Source: Aurantimonas sp036549475 | Lineage (GTDB): Bacteria > Pseudomonadota > Alphaproteobacteria > Rhizobiales > Rhizobiaceae | Direction of reading: 5' to 3' | Assembly: GCF_036549475.1 (NCBI RefSeq) | Contig: NZ_JAZHLI010000015.1 | Span: 1-64,000, forward strand | DNA: 64,000 nt | Part shown: positions 1 through 8,325 of the stretch, one piece after another | Numbering within the stretch: position 1 is the stretch's first letter | Layout of the letters: the number at the start of each line of letters is the position of its first letter | Notes under the pieces: generated by a model | The model's database searches: none | What the model saw: the letters and a program-made list of their open reading frames with translations, nothing else | What the model was told of the DNA's origin: nothing | Position numbers and translations under genes: made by a program

Positions 1-15
1 ATGCAGAAGGACGGC

Positions 16-396
16 TCAAAGGAATCCTTGAAGGGGAAATTCCAAAGGGCAGGCTGGGACAATGCATTCCTCTCTCGCCTGCTCAGCCTGTTCTGAAATG
101 CGATTGCCCTGGTACCACCAGGGTCCGGCCTTGACGTGGCAGAACCGGGCAAAGCCGACATACATCAGCGCATAGCCCGTCAGCAGCAACGCATTGGCCC
201 CGCCGATCGCCAGGACGTCGAGGCCGAGGAGACGCAGCGGTGCGGTGGCGGCTGCCAGTCCGATCAGGGCCATGCCGGCGCTCCAGCGCAGCAGGGCAAC
301 TTCACGCAGGTTGCGCCATTCCAGGAGATGGCAAAGGCTGGCGCCCAGGCAGAGCCCGCTCAAAACAAGAAGCATCGTAGGTGTGTGGATCTGCAT
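16..396 (-). pseudogene. Truncated membrane protein, likely N-terminus of a sensory diguanylate cyclase
   Basis: The frame starts with three hydrophobic segments (about residues 8-24, 36-56 and 60-83) joined by very short loops, the layout of the N-terminal sensor part of many alphaproteobacterial GGDEF proteins. After about residue 85 the sequence turns into an ordinary-looking hydrophilic tail of about 40 residues and stops at base 16, so no catalytic domain follows. The first ~130 bases are also less GC-rich than the rest and carry a small palindrome (107-123). I infer a gene cut by a rearrangement or at a contig boundary; it could instead be a complete small membrane protein. The diguanylate cyclase link is a resemblance, not a demonstrated homology. 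Confidence 0.4.
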
Positions 397-486
397 GGGC
401 CCGCGATGATCGAGATTGACGTAAGGATACTATCGCGGAAATATCGACGCTTCGTTACGATCGCAACGGATTGTCCCGCTTCCCCG

Positions 487-1389
487 TCAGGCGCTGCCAG
501 CAGATCCAGTATCATCGTCCAGCGGCACGACGTCGACGGCGTGCGATGTCCTCTGGTGGCCGGCCGTGACAACCACGCCGGCGACCGGTGCCACGTCGGC
601 GTAGTCGCGTCCCATGGCCACGATAATGTGATCGCGGCCGGCGACGACCCCGTTGGTCGGGTCGAAGCCGATCCACCCCACTTCGGGGCCGAGCCATGCG
701 GCGGCCCAGGCATGCATGGAATCGGCACCTTCGAGGCGTGGCTTCCCGGGCGGCGGGTCGGTGCGCAGGAAGCCGCTGACATAGGCCGCCGGGATGCCGA
801 CGCCGCGCAGGCCGGCCACCATCACATGGGCAAAATCCTGGCACACGCCGCGGCGCCGCGCGAACGCCTCGGCGACGCCGGTGCGCACGTCGGTCGCGCC
901 CGGCTCGTAGGCGAAGTCGGCATGGATCCGCCGGGCGAGGTCGAGCACGGCGGTCCCGGCCTCGGGGACAGCCGACAGAGGCTCTTCCGCATAGGTGGTC
1001 ACGGCCGGGACCGGAACGATCCGCCGGCTGCGGCCGAGAAAATGGATCGGCGACAGCCCGTGCGCCTCCCGCCACGTGATCGCGGCATCGGCGATCTCCA
1101 CCAGGGTGGGCGTCGCCACGAGATCCGCCGGGGCCCGGTCGACCCGCACGCGGGCCCGCATCTCGACGTCGAGATCGCGGTGGGGACGGCGCACGGTCAC
1201 GTCCTCGACGAAATTGCCGAAGAAGTCGCGCTCGCCGTGCTGCTCGTCGGGATGCGGGGACACATCGACATGCGACGAAAGAACATGCTGCCCGCAATCG
1301 CCGCGCGGCCGCACGCACAGGAGATGGCGGGCATCGGCGACCGCCGCGGGATAGTTGCAGGCGATCGTCAGGCGGATGTCGTAGATCAT
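487..1389 (-). CDS. Transglutaminase-like cysteine protease family protein
   Basis: A 300-residue protein with the bacterial transglutaminase N-terminal beta region followed by a transglutaminase core. The catalytic triad is readable: Cys in GVCQDF (about residue 180), His in SMHAW (about 224) and Asp in GFDPT (about 242). Such proteins act as cysteine proteases or amidases or make amide crosslinks; the substrate is unknown. The start overlaps the stop of the upstream ATP-grasp/alpha-E gene as ATGA, so the two are translationally coupled. Genes of this type regularly travel with ATP-grasp, alpha-E and DUF2126 proteins, which fits a shared role in making or trimming a peptide-like product. No signal peptide is evident, suggesting a cytoplasmic enzyme. 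Confidence 0.88.
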   Translation of the reverse strand: MIYDIRLTIACNYPAAVADARHLLCVRPRGDCGQHVLSSHVDVSPHPDEQHGERDFFGNFVEDVTVRRPHRDLDVEMRARVRVDRAPADLVATPTLVEIADAAITWREAHGLSPIHFLGRSRRIVPVPAVTTYAEEPLSAVPEAGTAVLDLARRIHADFAYEPGATDVRTGVAEAFARRRGVCQDFAHVMVAGLRGVGIPAAYVSGFLRTDPPPGKPRLEGADSMHAWAAAWLGPEVGWIGFDPTNGVVAGRDHIIVAMGRDYADVAPVAGVVVTAGHQRTSHAVDVVPLDDDTGSAGSA

Positions 1390-3779
1390 TCCGGATCGCC
1401 TCCGCCGGCCGATGCAGCGGGGCCGGCCATCAGATAGCGCTGGCCCATAAGATCGGACAACAGGCCCAGATCGCCGGCGACGCGCTGCAGGAACGCGGTG
1501 TCCACCTCCACCGCGTCGGCGGTCTCCAGCCGCACCCTGAGGCGGGCCACGCGGCGGAACAGCATGTCCGGCGTCTCGCCCGACCGGACGCCCGGCAGTT
1601 CCACCAGCCGGGATTCCAGATCGTTCACCTGGAAGGCGAGGGAGCGCGGATTGAGCGGATCTAGCACAGTGAGGTCGACCACCGTCTCCTGCGACAGGTC
1701 CACCGAATAGCGGCGGCGATAGGTGACGAGGCTGTCGGTGAATTCGAGCAGCGCTTCGAGGGCGCCCTCGGGAGGCGCGTCCCGCATCAGCGTCGCGGCG
1801 ATCAGCGCCGACATCTGGCCGCGCTCGATGCGCCGGCCGCACTGCATGAACCGCCAGCCGGTGAACTGGTACATGTTCTCGCGCACGAGGCCGGTGAAGC
1901 CGGACAGGCGCGTGAGAATCTGGCTGGCGAGCGCGACGACGTCCCGGTCCTTTTCGGCGATCGCCCGTTCGATCAGCTCGACGATCTCGTTCAGGCTGCG
2001 CCAGCCATCCGGCGAGAACCGGTCGCGGATGCGCGAGGCGGTATCGGCAGCCTGGCGGGCGAGCGCCAGGAGGCCCTTCGCCGACTGGCCGGGCGCCACC
2101 GACACGCCGAGGCCGGACAGGAGCGTGGCCACGCTCGTCTCCACCTCCTGCAGACGCTGGCCTTCGCCGGCACGCGCCGCATAAATGCGCAGGAGACGCG
2201 TGGCGACTTCGCAGCGCTCGGCATAGCGGCCGAGCCAGTAGAGATTGTCAGCGGCCCGTGCCGGCAGCGCCCCCGGCAGCCGCCGCAGGAACCGGTCCGG
2301 CGATCCGAGCAGCGTGACCTGGCTCGCGGGTGTCTCCGACGGAATCCAGACGTCGGTCGAGCGGCCGCCCTGCTGCATCGACACGACCCGGGCGTCGCGG
2401 GAATCGGCGACACGGGCGAAGCCGCCGGGCATGACGTGCCAGCCATTCTCGTCCCGCGCCAGGAAGACGCGCAGCGTCACCGGCCGCGGTTCCAGCACAC
2501 CATCGACGAAGGCCGGTGCGGTGGAGAGCCTGGCGATCTCCTGGCCGACCAGCCGCGCGCCCTCCGCCAGCATCCCGGGCTCGGTCCTGTCGAAATCGAA
2601 GACGGGCGGGCCGTCATGGACCGAGGAGGCCGGAGGAAACGCCTCGGCCAGTTGCAGGCGATCGCGACGGGCCGCGACATGGGCGCGTTCCGCTTCCTGC
2701 CCGCACCACCAGGTCGCCACGGTCGGCAGCGACAGATGGCGGCCGATCAGCGCCTCGGCCAGCGGCTCCTGAAAGGCCATCAGGGCCCGGCTTTCCAGGA
2801 TGCCCGAGCCTGGCGCATTGACCATCGCGACGGTTCCGGCGCGGACCGCGCGAAGCAGGCCCGGCGTGCCGATCCGCGAACCGGCGAAGAGCTCCAGCGG
2901 GTCGCAGAAATCGGCGTCGAGCCGGCGCCAGAGCACGCGAATGGCGCGCGTCCCGTCGACCGTGCGCACGTCGACCCGGTCGCCATGCACGACGAGATCG
3001 CCGCCTTCCAGCAGCAGAAGACCCAGATAGCGGGCGAGATAGGCCTGTTCGTAATAGGTATCGTTGTGCGGGCCCGGCGTCAGCAGGCCGATGCGCGAGG
3101 CGTCGGGGCCGGCAAGCCGGTAGAGGCTGTCGCGGAAGCGCTGGAAGAAGCCGGCGAGGCGCTCGACATTCATGTCGCGGTTTAGCTCGGGAAACGCCTT
3201 GGCGGTGGCGACGCGGTTTTCCAGCGCGAAGCCGGCCCCGGACGGCGCCTGGGTGCGGTCGCCCAGCACCCACCAGCGCCCGTCCGGCCCGCGGCCGAGA
3301 TCCATCGCGATGAACCGGATCAGCGGTTCGCCGGCGAGGCCCTGATCGGCGACGGGGCGCAGGAATTCCGGATTCTGGCCGAGGATCGGGCCCGGCAGCG
3401 TGCCATCGGCGATCAGCCGGCGCTCGCCATAGAGATCGGCGAGCAGCCGTTCGAGGAAGTCGGCCCTCTCCACCAGGCCCTCGGACAGACTCTGCCATTC
3501 GGCGGGGTCGAGCACGAGCGGCGGCTGCGACAGCGGCCAGTCGCGCTCCGCCTCGCTGGCGTCGCCATAGACCCGGTGAAAGACGCCGGCCTCGCTGAGA
3601 TACTGCCGGGCGCTGCGGAAACGCGCCTCGCGCTCGCCGTCCGGCATCGTCTCGAGGGCCTCGACCAGCGGTCGGTAGTGCGGTCGCACGGAGCCGTCCT
3701 GCGCCAGCATCTCGTCATGGCCCGTGCCGACGAGGGTGGCATAGCGGGCCAGAACGGACGCGGGTTCACTTGGCTGCAT
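1386..3779 (-). CDS. Circularly permuted ATP-grasp and alpha-E (DUF403) fusion protein
   Basis: A 797-residue protein. Residues ~1-490 match the circularly permuted ATP-grasp family (formerly DUF404/DUF407), with the characteristic RFIAMDLGRG and GPHNDTYYEQAYLAR stretches; residues ~505-790 match the helical alpha-E domain (formerly DUF403), beginning near DNLYWLGRYAERCE. In many bacteria the two are separate neighbouring genes; here they are fused, as is common in Rhizobiales. ATP-grasp enzymes join a carboxylate to an amine using ATP, so the family is predicted to ligate amino acids or peptides, but the product is unknown. It is the first gene of a minus-strand pair with the transglutaminase downstream and is divergent from the sodium channel gene. 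Start is the ATG ending at 3779. Confidence 0.9.
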   Translation of the reverse strand: MQPSEPASVLARYATLVGTGHDEMLAQDGSVRPHYRPLVEALETMPDGEREARFRSARQYLSEAGVFHRVYGDASEAERDWPLSQPPLVLDPAEWQSLSEGLVERADFLERLLADLYGERRLIADGTLPGPILGQNPEFLRPVADQGLAGEPLIRFIAMDLGRGPDGRWWVLGDRTQAPSGAGFALENRVATAKAFPELNRDMNVERLAGFFQRFRDSLYRLAGPDASRIGLLTPGPHNDTYYEQAYLARYLGLLLLEGGDLVVHGDRVDVRTVDGTRAIRVLWRRLDADFCDPLELFAGSRIGTPGLLRAVRAGTVAMVNAPGSGILESRALMAFQEPLAEALIGRHLSLPTVATWWCGQEAERAHVAARRDRLQLAEAFPPASSVHDGPPVFDFDRTEPGMLAEGARLVGQEIARLSTAPAFVDGVLEPRPVTLRVFLARDENGWHVMPGGFARVADSRDARVVSMQQGGRSTDVWIPSETPASQVTLLGSPDRFLRRLPGALPARAADNLYWLGRYAERCEVATRLLRIYAARAGEGQRLQEVETSVATLLSGLGVSVAPGQSAKGLLALARQAADTASRIRDRFSPDGWRSLNEIVELIERAIAEKDRDVVALASQILTRLSGFTGLVRENMYQFTGWRFMQCGRRIERGQMSALIAATLMRDAPPEGALEALLEFTDSLVTYRRRYSVDLSQETVVDLTVLDPLNPRSLAFQVNDLESRLVELPGVRSGETPDMLFRRVARLRVRLETADAVEVDTAFLQRVAGDLGLLSDLMGQRYLMAGPAASAGGGDPE

Positions 3780-3854
3780 GCTATTCCGTAGAACTCCTCA
3801 CCAGATGCGCTATAGCGGCATTCGCTCTCTGGACATAGCAAGAGATTGGACACC

Positions 3855-4643
3855 ATGCGCGGACACCTCGCCAGCCTGCTGCGCTCGCGTCGCTGGGAAT
3901 ACTTCATCGTCACGGTCATCATCATCAACGCCATCACGCTGGGGCTCGAGACCGTACCCAGCGTGATGGCCGCGATCGGGCCACTGCTTCTGGCCCTCGA
4001 CAAGGCCATCGTCGTCCTTTTCGTGATCGAGATCGCCCTGCGGATCACCGCCTTCGGATGGCGCTTCTTCCGCGATCCGTGGAGCCTCTTCGACTTCGCC
4101 ATCGTGGCGATTGCGCTGCTGCCAGCAACCGGGCCGCTGACGGTGCTGCGCGCCCTGCGCATCCTCAGGGTTCTGCGCCTGATCTCGGTGGTGCCGTCGC
4201 TAAGGCGGGTGATCGGCGGACTGATCGCGGCCCTGCCCGGCATGGGCTCGATCGTGGTCCTGCTGCTCCTGGTCTTCTACGTCTTCGCGGTGATGGCGAC
4301 GAAGCTGTATGGCGAGACCTTCCCCGAATGGTTCGGCTCCATCGGGGCATCGGTCTACACCCTGTTCCAGGTGATGACGCTGGAGAGCTGGTCGATGGGC
4401 ATCGTGCGCCCGGTCATGGAAGCCCATCCCCAGGCCTGGCTGTTCTTCGTGCCGTTCATCCTGTCGACGACCTACGCCGTCCTGAACCTGTTCATCGGCG
4501 TCATCGTCTCGGCGATGCAGGAGGAGCATCAGGCGATCTCCGAGGCGGACCAGGAACAAATCCACGACGAGAACAAGCAGGTCCTGTCGGAACTGCGCGC
4601 CTTGCGCCGCGAGATCGCCGAGATGAAGGCCAAGCTCCCCTGA
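3855..4643 (+). CDS. NaChBac/NavAb-type voltage-gated sodium channel
   Basis: A single-domain six-helix ion channel of 262 residues. S4 shows arginines every third position (LRALRILRVLRL), the voltage sensor. The pore loop carries TLESWSM at residues 175-181, the same filter as in the structurally known NavAb channel and indicating Na+ selectivity. The last ~40 residues are charged with heptad character (ending RREIAEMKAKLP), the coiled coil that holds tetramers together. An in-frame TTG at 3846 is an alternative start; I chose ATG because the length and numbering fit the family. The gene stands alone on the plus strand between two minus-strand transglutaminase-type genes, and a strong bidirectional terminator follows the stop. 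The known family acts in motility, pH and Na+ responses. Confidence 0.93.
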   Translation: MRGHLASLLRSRRWEYFIVTVIIINAITLGLETVPSVMAAIGPLLLALDKAIVVLFVIEIALRITAFGWRFFRDPWSLFDFAIVAIALLPATGPLTVLRALRILRVLRLISVVPSLRRVIGGLIAALPGMGSIVVLLLLVFYVFAVMATKLYGETFPEWFGSIGASVYTLFQVMTLESWSMGIVRPVMEAHPQAWLFFVPFILSTTYAVLNLFIGVIVSAMQEEHQAISEADQEQIHDENKQVLSELRALRREIAEMKAKLP

Positions 4644-4644
4644 T

Positions 4645-4690
4645 CATTCCCGGCAGGCCCGCTCCGTATTGGAACGGCCTGCCGGGAATG
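4645..4690. terminator. Bidirectional intrinsic terminator-like hairpin
   Basis: Perfect 15-bp inverted repeat (arms 4645-4659 and 4676-4690, 16-base loop) between the converging sodium-channel and DUF2126 genes. There is no long T-run, so termination efficiency is uncertain, but the position one base past the channel stop is typical. Confidence 0.7.
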
Positions 4691-4699
4691 GGGAGTGCT

Positions 4700-7600
4700 T
4701 TACGCGATCCCTGGCGGTCGCCGCAGGTCCAGCGTGGCCGGGAAGGTCGCGTTCGGCCGTTCGCCGATCGGCTGGTACTCGCCAGGCGTATGACCGGTAT
4801 TCTGGAAGCGGGCGAGGCGACGTGCCTCCGCCTCGTAGGAATTGACCGGGAAGGTGTCGTAGTTCCGGCCGCCCGGATGGGCGACATGGTAGACGCAGCC
4901 GCCCAGCGACCGCTTCGACCAGCGATCGTAGATGTCGAAGGTCAGCGGCGCGTCGACCGGCAGTGTGGGGTGCAGGCCCGAGGCCGGCTGCCACGCCTTG
5001 AAGCGCACGCCCGCCACCGCGTCCTTGCCCGTGCCGGTCGGCGTCATCGGCACTTCGCGGCCGTTGCAGGTGACCATGTGGCGGGCAGGATCGAAGCCGC
5101 TCATCTTGACCTGCAGGCGCTCGACCGAGGAATCGACGAAGCGCACGGTGCCGCCGATGGCCCCGGTCTCGCCCATCACGTGCCAGGGCTCCAGCGCCTG
5201 ACGCAGTTCCAGCGACACGCCGCTGCGCTCGATCCGGCCGCAGAACGGGAACCGGAACTCGGCCTGCGCCTCGAACCACTCGGCGCGCATGGGATAACCG
5301 GCGGCGCCGAGATCGGCGAGGACGTCGCGGAAATCCTGCCAGACGAATTCCGGCAGCATGAAGCGGTCGTGCAGTGTGGTTCCCCAGCGCACGAAGCGAC
5401 CGGTCTCCGGCGTCTTCCAGAACTTGGCGATCAGCGCCCGGATCAGCAGCTGCTGCGCAAGGCTCATGCGCGCGTCCGGCGGCATCTCGAAGCCGCGGAA
5501 CTCGACGAGGCCGAGCCGGCCGGTCGGGCCGTCGGGCGAAAACAGCTTGTCGATGCAGATTTCGGCCCGGTGGGTGTTGCCGGTCACGTCGATCAGAAGG
5601 TTGCGGAACAGCCGGTCGGTCATCCAGGGCGCCACGGTGGACGAATCCTCCGGGATCTGCGCCATGGCGATCTCAAGTTCGTACAGCTGATCGTGGCGCG
5701 CCTCGTCGATGCGCGGTGCCTGGCTCGTCGGCCCGATGAACAGGCCCGAGAACAGGTAAGACAGCGACGGATGACGCTGCCAGTAGAGGACCAGTGATTT
5801 CAGAAGGTCTGGCCGGCGCAGGAACGGCGAATCCAGCGGCGTGGCCCCGCCAACGACGACGTGGTTGCCGCCACCGGTCCCGGCATGCTTGCCGTCGATC
5901 ATGAACTTGTCGGTGCCCAGGCGCGACTGGCGCGCCTCCTCGTAGACCGTCGTGGTGATGTCGACGCTCTCGCGCCAGGACGAGGACGGGTGGACATTGA
6001 CTTCGATGACGCCGGGGTCCGGCGCCACGCGGATGACGTTGAGGCGCGGATCGGCCGGCGGGGCGTAGCCCTCGATCTGGATCGGCAGGTTCTCGGCTTC
6101 CGCGACCTCCTCGACGGCGCCGAGAAGGTCGAGATAGGCCTCGGCGGACTCCAGCGGCGGCATGAACACGCAGAGCTTGCCGTCCCGCGGCTCGATCGCC
6201 AGCGCCGTCCGCACGGCCCCGAGGATGGTGTTGGGGCTGGGTTCGGCGGGCTCGGCCGGCGCAGCGGTGCCGGCACGGGCCGTCATGCCGCCATCGCCCA
6301 TGGACTGGCGCATGTCGCCCGCCGGGCCGGTCATCACCTGCTCGGCTGCATCGTCACGCTGGCTCTGCATCTCGACGCGGCCGTACTGGGCGCGGTTCTG
6401 CGGCGGCAGCGGCGGGAAGGGCTGCATCGGGTCGGCCGGGTGGATGTAGGGATAGTCCTTCGATTCCAGATGCGGGATCGCGCCGAGCGGCAGCCGGTAG
6501 CCCAGCGCGCTGTCGCCGGGTGCGAGGAACAGATGCCCGCGCCGCGTCGTCCAGCGCTCCGACTGCCAGCGCAGGGCGCGCTCGCCGCGTCCTTGCCAGG
6601 CCTGCACAGGCAGGACGTATCCGGTCGGCTTCGACAGGCCGCGCGAGAAGACCGTGGCCAGGCGAGCCCGTTCCTCGGGGTCTTCCAGCTTGGAATCGGT
6701 GGGCTCGACATTTTCGGGCAGCTGCGCCTCGCGGGCGAGCCAGTAGGCGGCATCCTCATAGGCCGGCGCCGCATAATCGGGCGACACGCCGATGGCCTCG
6801 GCGACCTTGCGCGACAGGCGCTCGGCTTCTTCCGGCCCCACCGGCCGGGCCTCGGTTTCGCGCGCCACCAGCTCGGCATTCGTCCAGACCGGTACGCCGT
6901 CCTTGCGCCAGTACAGCGAGAAGGTCCAGCGCGGCAGGGTTTCGCCCGGATACCATTTGCCCTGGCCGTAATGGAGGAAGCCGCCGGGGGCGAAGCGGTC
7001 GCGCAGCCGACGGATCAGGTCGTCGGCCAGGCCGCGCTTCATCGGCCCGGTGGCATCGGCATTCCATTCCGGCGACTCGAACTCGTCGATGGAGACGAAG
7101 GTCGGCTCGCCGCCCATGGTCAGGCGCACGTCGTTGGCGACCAGTTCGCGGTCCACCGCCTCGCCGAGCTGGTCCAGCGCCTGCCAGCTCTCCTCCGAGA
7201 ACGGATAGGACACCCGCGGCCGCTCCGAGATCCGGTCGACGGTCATCTCGAAGTCGAACTCGACCTCGGCAAAGCTGACGGCGCCGGTGATGGGTGCAGC
7301 GGAGCGGTAATGCGGCGTGGCGGCCAGCGGCACATGACTTTCGCCGGTCATCAGGCCCGAGGTCGGGTCGAGACCGATCCAGCCGGCGCCGGGGAGATAC
7401 ACCTCGGCCCAGGCATGCAGGTCGGTGAAGTCGACATCCGTGCCGGTCGGGCCGTCGAGCGCGACCACATCGGGCTTGAGCTGGATCAGATAGCCGGAGA
7501 CGAAGCGGGCGGCAAAGCCCAGGTGCCGCAGGATCTGGACCAGCAGCCAAGAGGTGTCGCGGCAGGAGCCAGAGCATTTCTCCAGCGACTCGTCGGGCGT

Positions 7601-8101
7601 CTGCACACCCGGCTCCATCCGCACGAGATAGGCGATCTGCTGCTGCAGCGTGCGGTTGAGCCCGACGAGGAAGTCTACCGTATGGGTTTCGCTGCGGTCG
7701 AGTTCCGCAAGATAGCGCGTGAGGAGAGGGCCCGCAGGCTCGGCGTCGAGATAAGCAGCCAGATCGGTGCGGAGCGGTTCCTCATACTGGAACGGCCAGG
7801 CCTCGGCGGCCTCCTCGACGAAGAAGTCGAACGGATTGTAGACCGTCATGTCGGCCAGAAGGTCGACCTCGATGCGGAACTCGGTCGCTTCCTCGGGGAA
7901 CACGAGACGCGCCAGGTAGTTGCCGAAGGGGTCCTGCTGCCAGTTGATGAAGTGGTTTTCCGGCAGGATCTTGAGCGAATAGGACGGCACCTTCGTGCGC
8001 GAATGCGGTGCCGGTCGCAGACGGATTACCTGCGGTCCGAGCCGGACCGGGCGGTCATAACGGTAATGGGTGACGTGGTGCAGGGCTGCTAGGATCGACA
8101 T
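4700..8101 (-). CDS. Large transglutaminase-DUF2126 fusion protein
   Basis: A protein of 1133 residues. The N-terminal ~300 residues are a bacterial transglutaminase N domain plus core, with Cys in SGSCRDTSW (about residue 180), His in LHAWAEV (about 230) and Asp in GLDPTSG (about 244). The remaining ~800 residues form DUF2126, beginning around VRLTMGGEPTFV; this domain is of unknown activity and has been linked by comparative genomics to amide-bond (ligase-like) chemistry in operons with ATP-grasp and alpha-E proteins. The start at 8101 (MSILAALHHVTHYRYD) matches the usual family N-terminus; the frame stays open 37 codons further upstream. A GGAAC-N17-GTT promoter-like motif lies ~110 bases upstream. 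It belongs with the 487-3779 genes, from which the sodium channel gene separates it. Confidence 0.9.
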   Translation of the reverse strand: MSILAALHHVTHYRYDRPVRLGPQVIRLRPAPHSRTKVPSYSLKILPENHFINWQQDPFGNYLARLVFPEEATEFRIEVDLLADMTVYNPFDFFVEEAAEAWPFQYEEPLRTDLAAYLDAEPAGPLLTRYLAELDRSETHTVDFLVGLNRTLQQQIAYLVRMEPGVQTPDESLEKCSGSCRDTSWLLVQILRHLGFAARFVSGYLIQLKPDVVALDGPTGTDVDFTDLHAWAEVYLPGAGWIGLDPTSGLMTGESHVPLAATPHYRSAAPITGAVSFAEVEFDFEMTVDRISERPRVSYPFSEESWQALDQLGEAVDRELVANDVRLTMGGEPTFVSIDEFESPEWNADATGPMKRGLADDLIRRLRDRFAPGGFLHYGQGKWYPGETLPRWTFSLYWRKDGVPVWTNAELVARETEARPVGPEEAERLSRKVAEAIGVSPDYAAPAYEDAAYWLAREAQLPENVEPTDSKLEDPEERARLATVFSRGLSKPTGYVLPVQAWQGRGERALRWQSERWTTRRGHLFLAPGDSALGYRLPLGAIPHLESKDYPYIHPADPMQPFPPLPPQNRAQYGRVEMQSQRDDAAEQVMTGPAGDMRQSMGDGGMTARAGTAAPAEPAEPSPNTILGAVRTALAIEPRDGKLCVFMPPLESAEAYLDLLGAVEEVAEAENLPIQIEGYAPPADPRLNVIRVAPDPGVIEVNVHPSSSWRESVDITTTVYEEARQSRLGTDKFMIDGKHAGTGGGNHVVVGGATPLDSPFLRRPDLLKSLVLYWQRHPSLSYLFSGLFIGPTSQAPRIDEARHDQLYELEIAMAQIPEDSSTVAPWMTDRLFRNLLIDVTGNTHRAEICIDKLFSPDGPTGRLGLVEFRGFEMPPDARMSLAQQLLIRALIAKFWKTPETGRFVRWGTTLHDRFMLPEFVWQDFRDVLADLGAAGYPMRAEWFEAQAEFRFPFCGRIERSGVSLELRQALEPWHVMGETGAIGGTVRFVDSSVERLQVKMSGFDPARHMVTCNGREVPMTPTGTGKDAVAGVRFKAWQPASGLHPTLPVDAPLTFDIYDRWSKRSLGGCVYHVAHPGGRNYDTFPVNSYEAEARRLARFQNTGHTPGEYQPIGERPNATFPATLDLRRPPGIA

Positions 8102-8211
8102 CGGAACTTTCGTGCGGCGAATGCAAACTCGGCGGGCGAATGCTGGCAGGCGGTCATCTGACCATAAGGCCGGGAAGTTATCCGGCAAGCGTTCGTCTGT
8201 CCTACGGGGCA

Positions 8212-8236
8212 AACCGGTCGGAAATTATTTCGTTCC
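8212..8236 (-). promoter_or_regulatory. Candidate EcfG (general stress sigma) promoter for the DUF2126 gene
   Basis: On the minus strand GGAAC (8236-8232) is followed after exactly 17 bases by GTT (8214-8212). This matches the alphaproteobacterial EcfG/RpoE2 consensus GGAAC-N16/17-GTT. It lies ~110 bases before the chosen ATG of the DUF2126 gene and points towards it. Confidence 0.55.
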
Positions 8237-8250
8237 GGTCGCCGTAGGCC

Positions 8251-8275
8251 GGAACTTGCCCCGGTCGCACGCATT
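8251..8275 (+). promoter_or_regulatory. Weak candidate EcfG promoter for the metallopeptidase gene
   Basis: GGAAC at 8251-8255, a 17-base spacer, then ATT at 8273-8275, about 50 bases before the ATG at 8326. The -10 element departs from GTT, so this is weaker than the divergent site at 8212-8236; together they would make the intergenic region a divergent stress promoter. Confidence 0.3.
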
Positions 8276-8325
8276 GATGCGCTCTGGCTGCTCGCACCGC
8301 GACAGGCGCCGCAAAGGTATCGACG

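Noticed and set aside
5861..8092. Long plus-strand open frame opposite the DUF2126 gene
   Set aside because: Same reason: antisense to a clear gene, with His/Arg/Gly-rich random-like translation.
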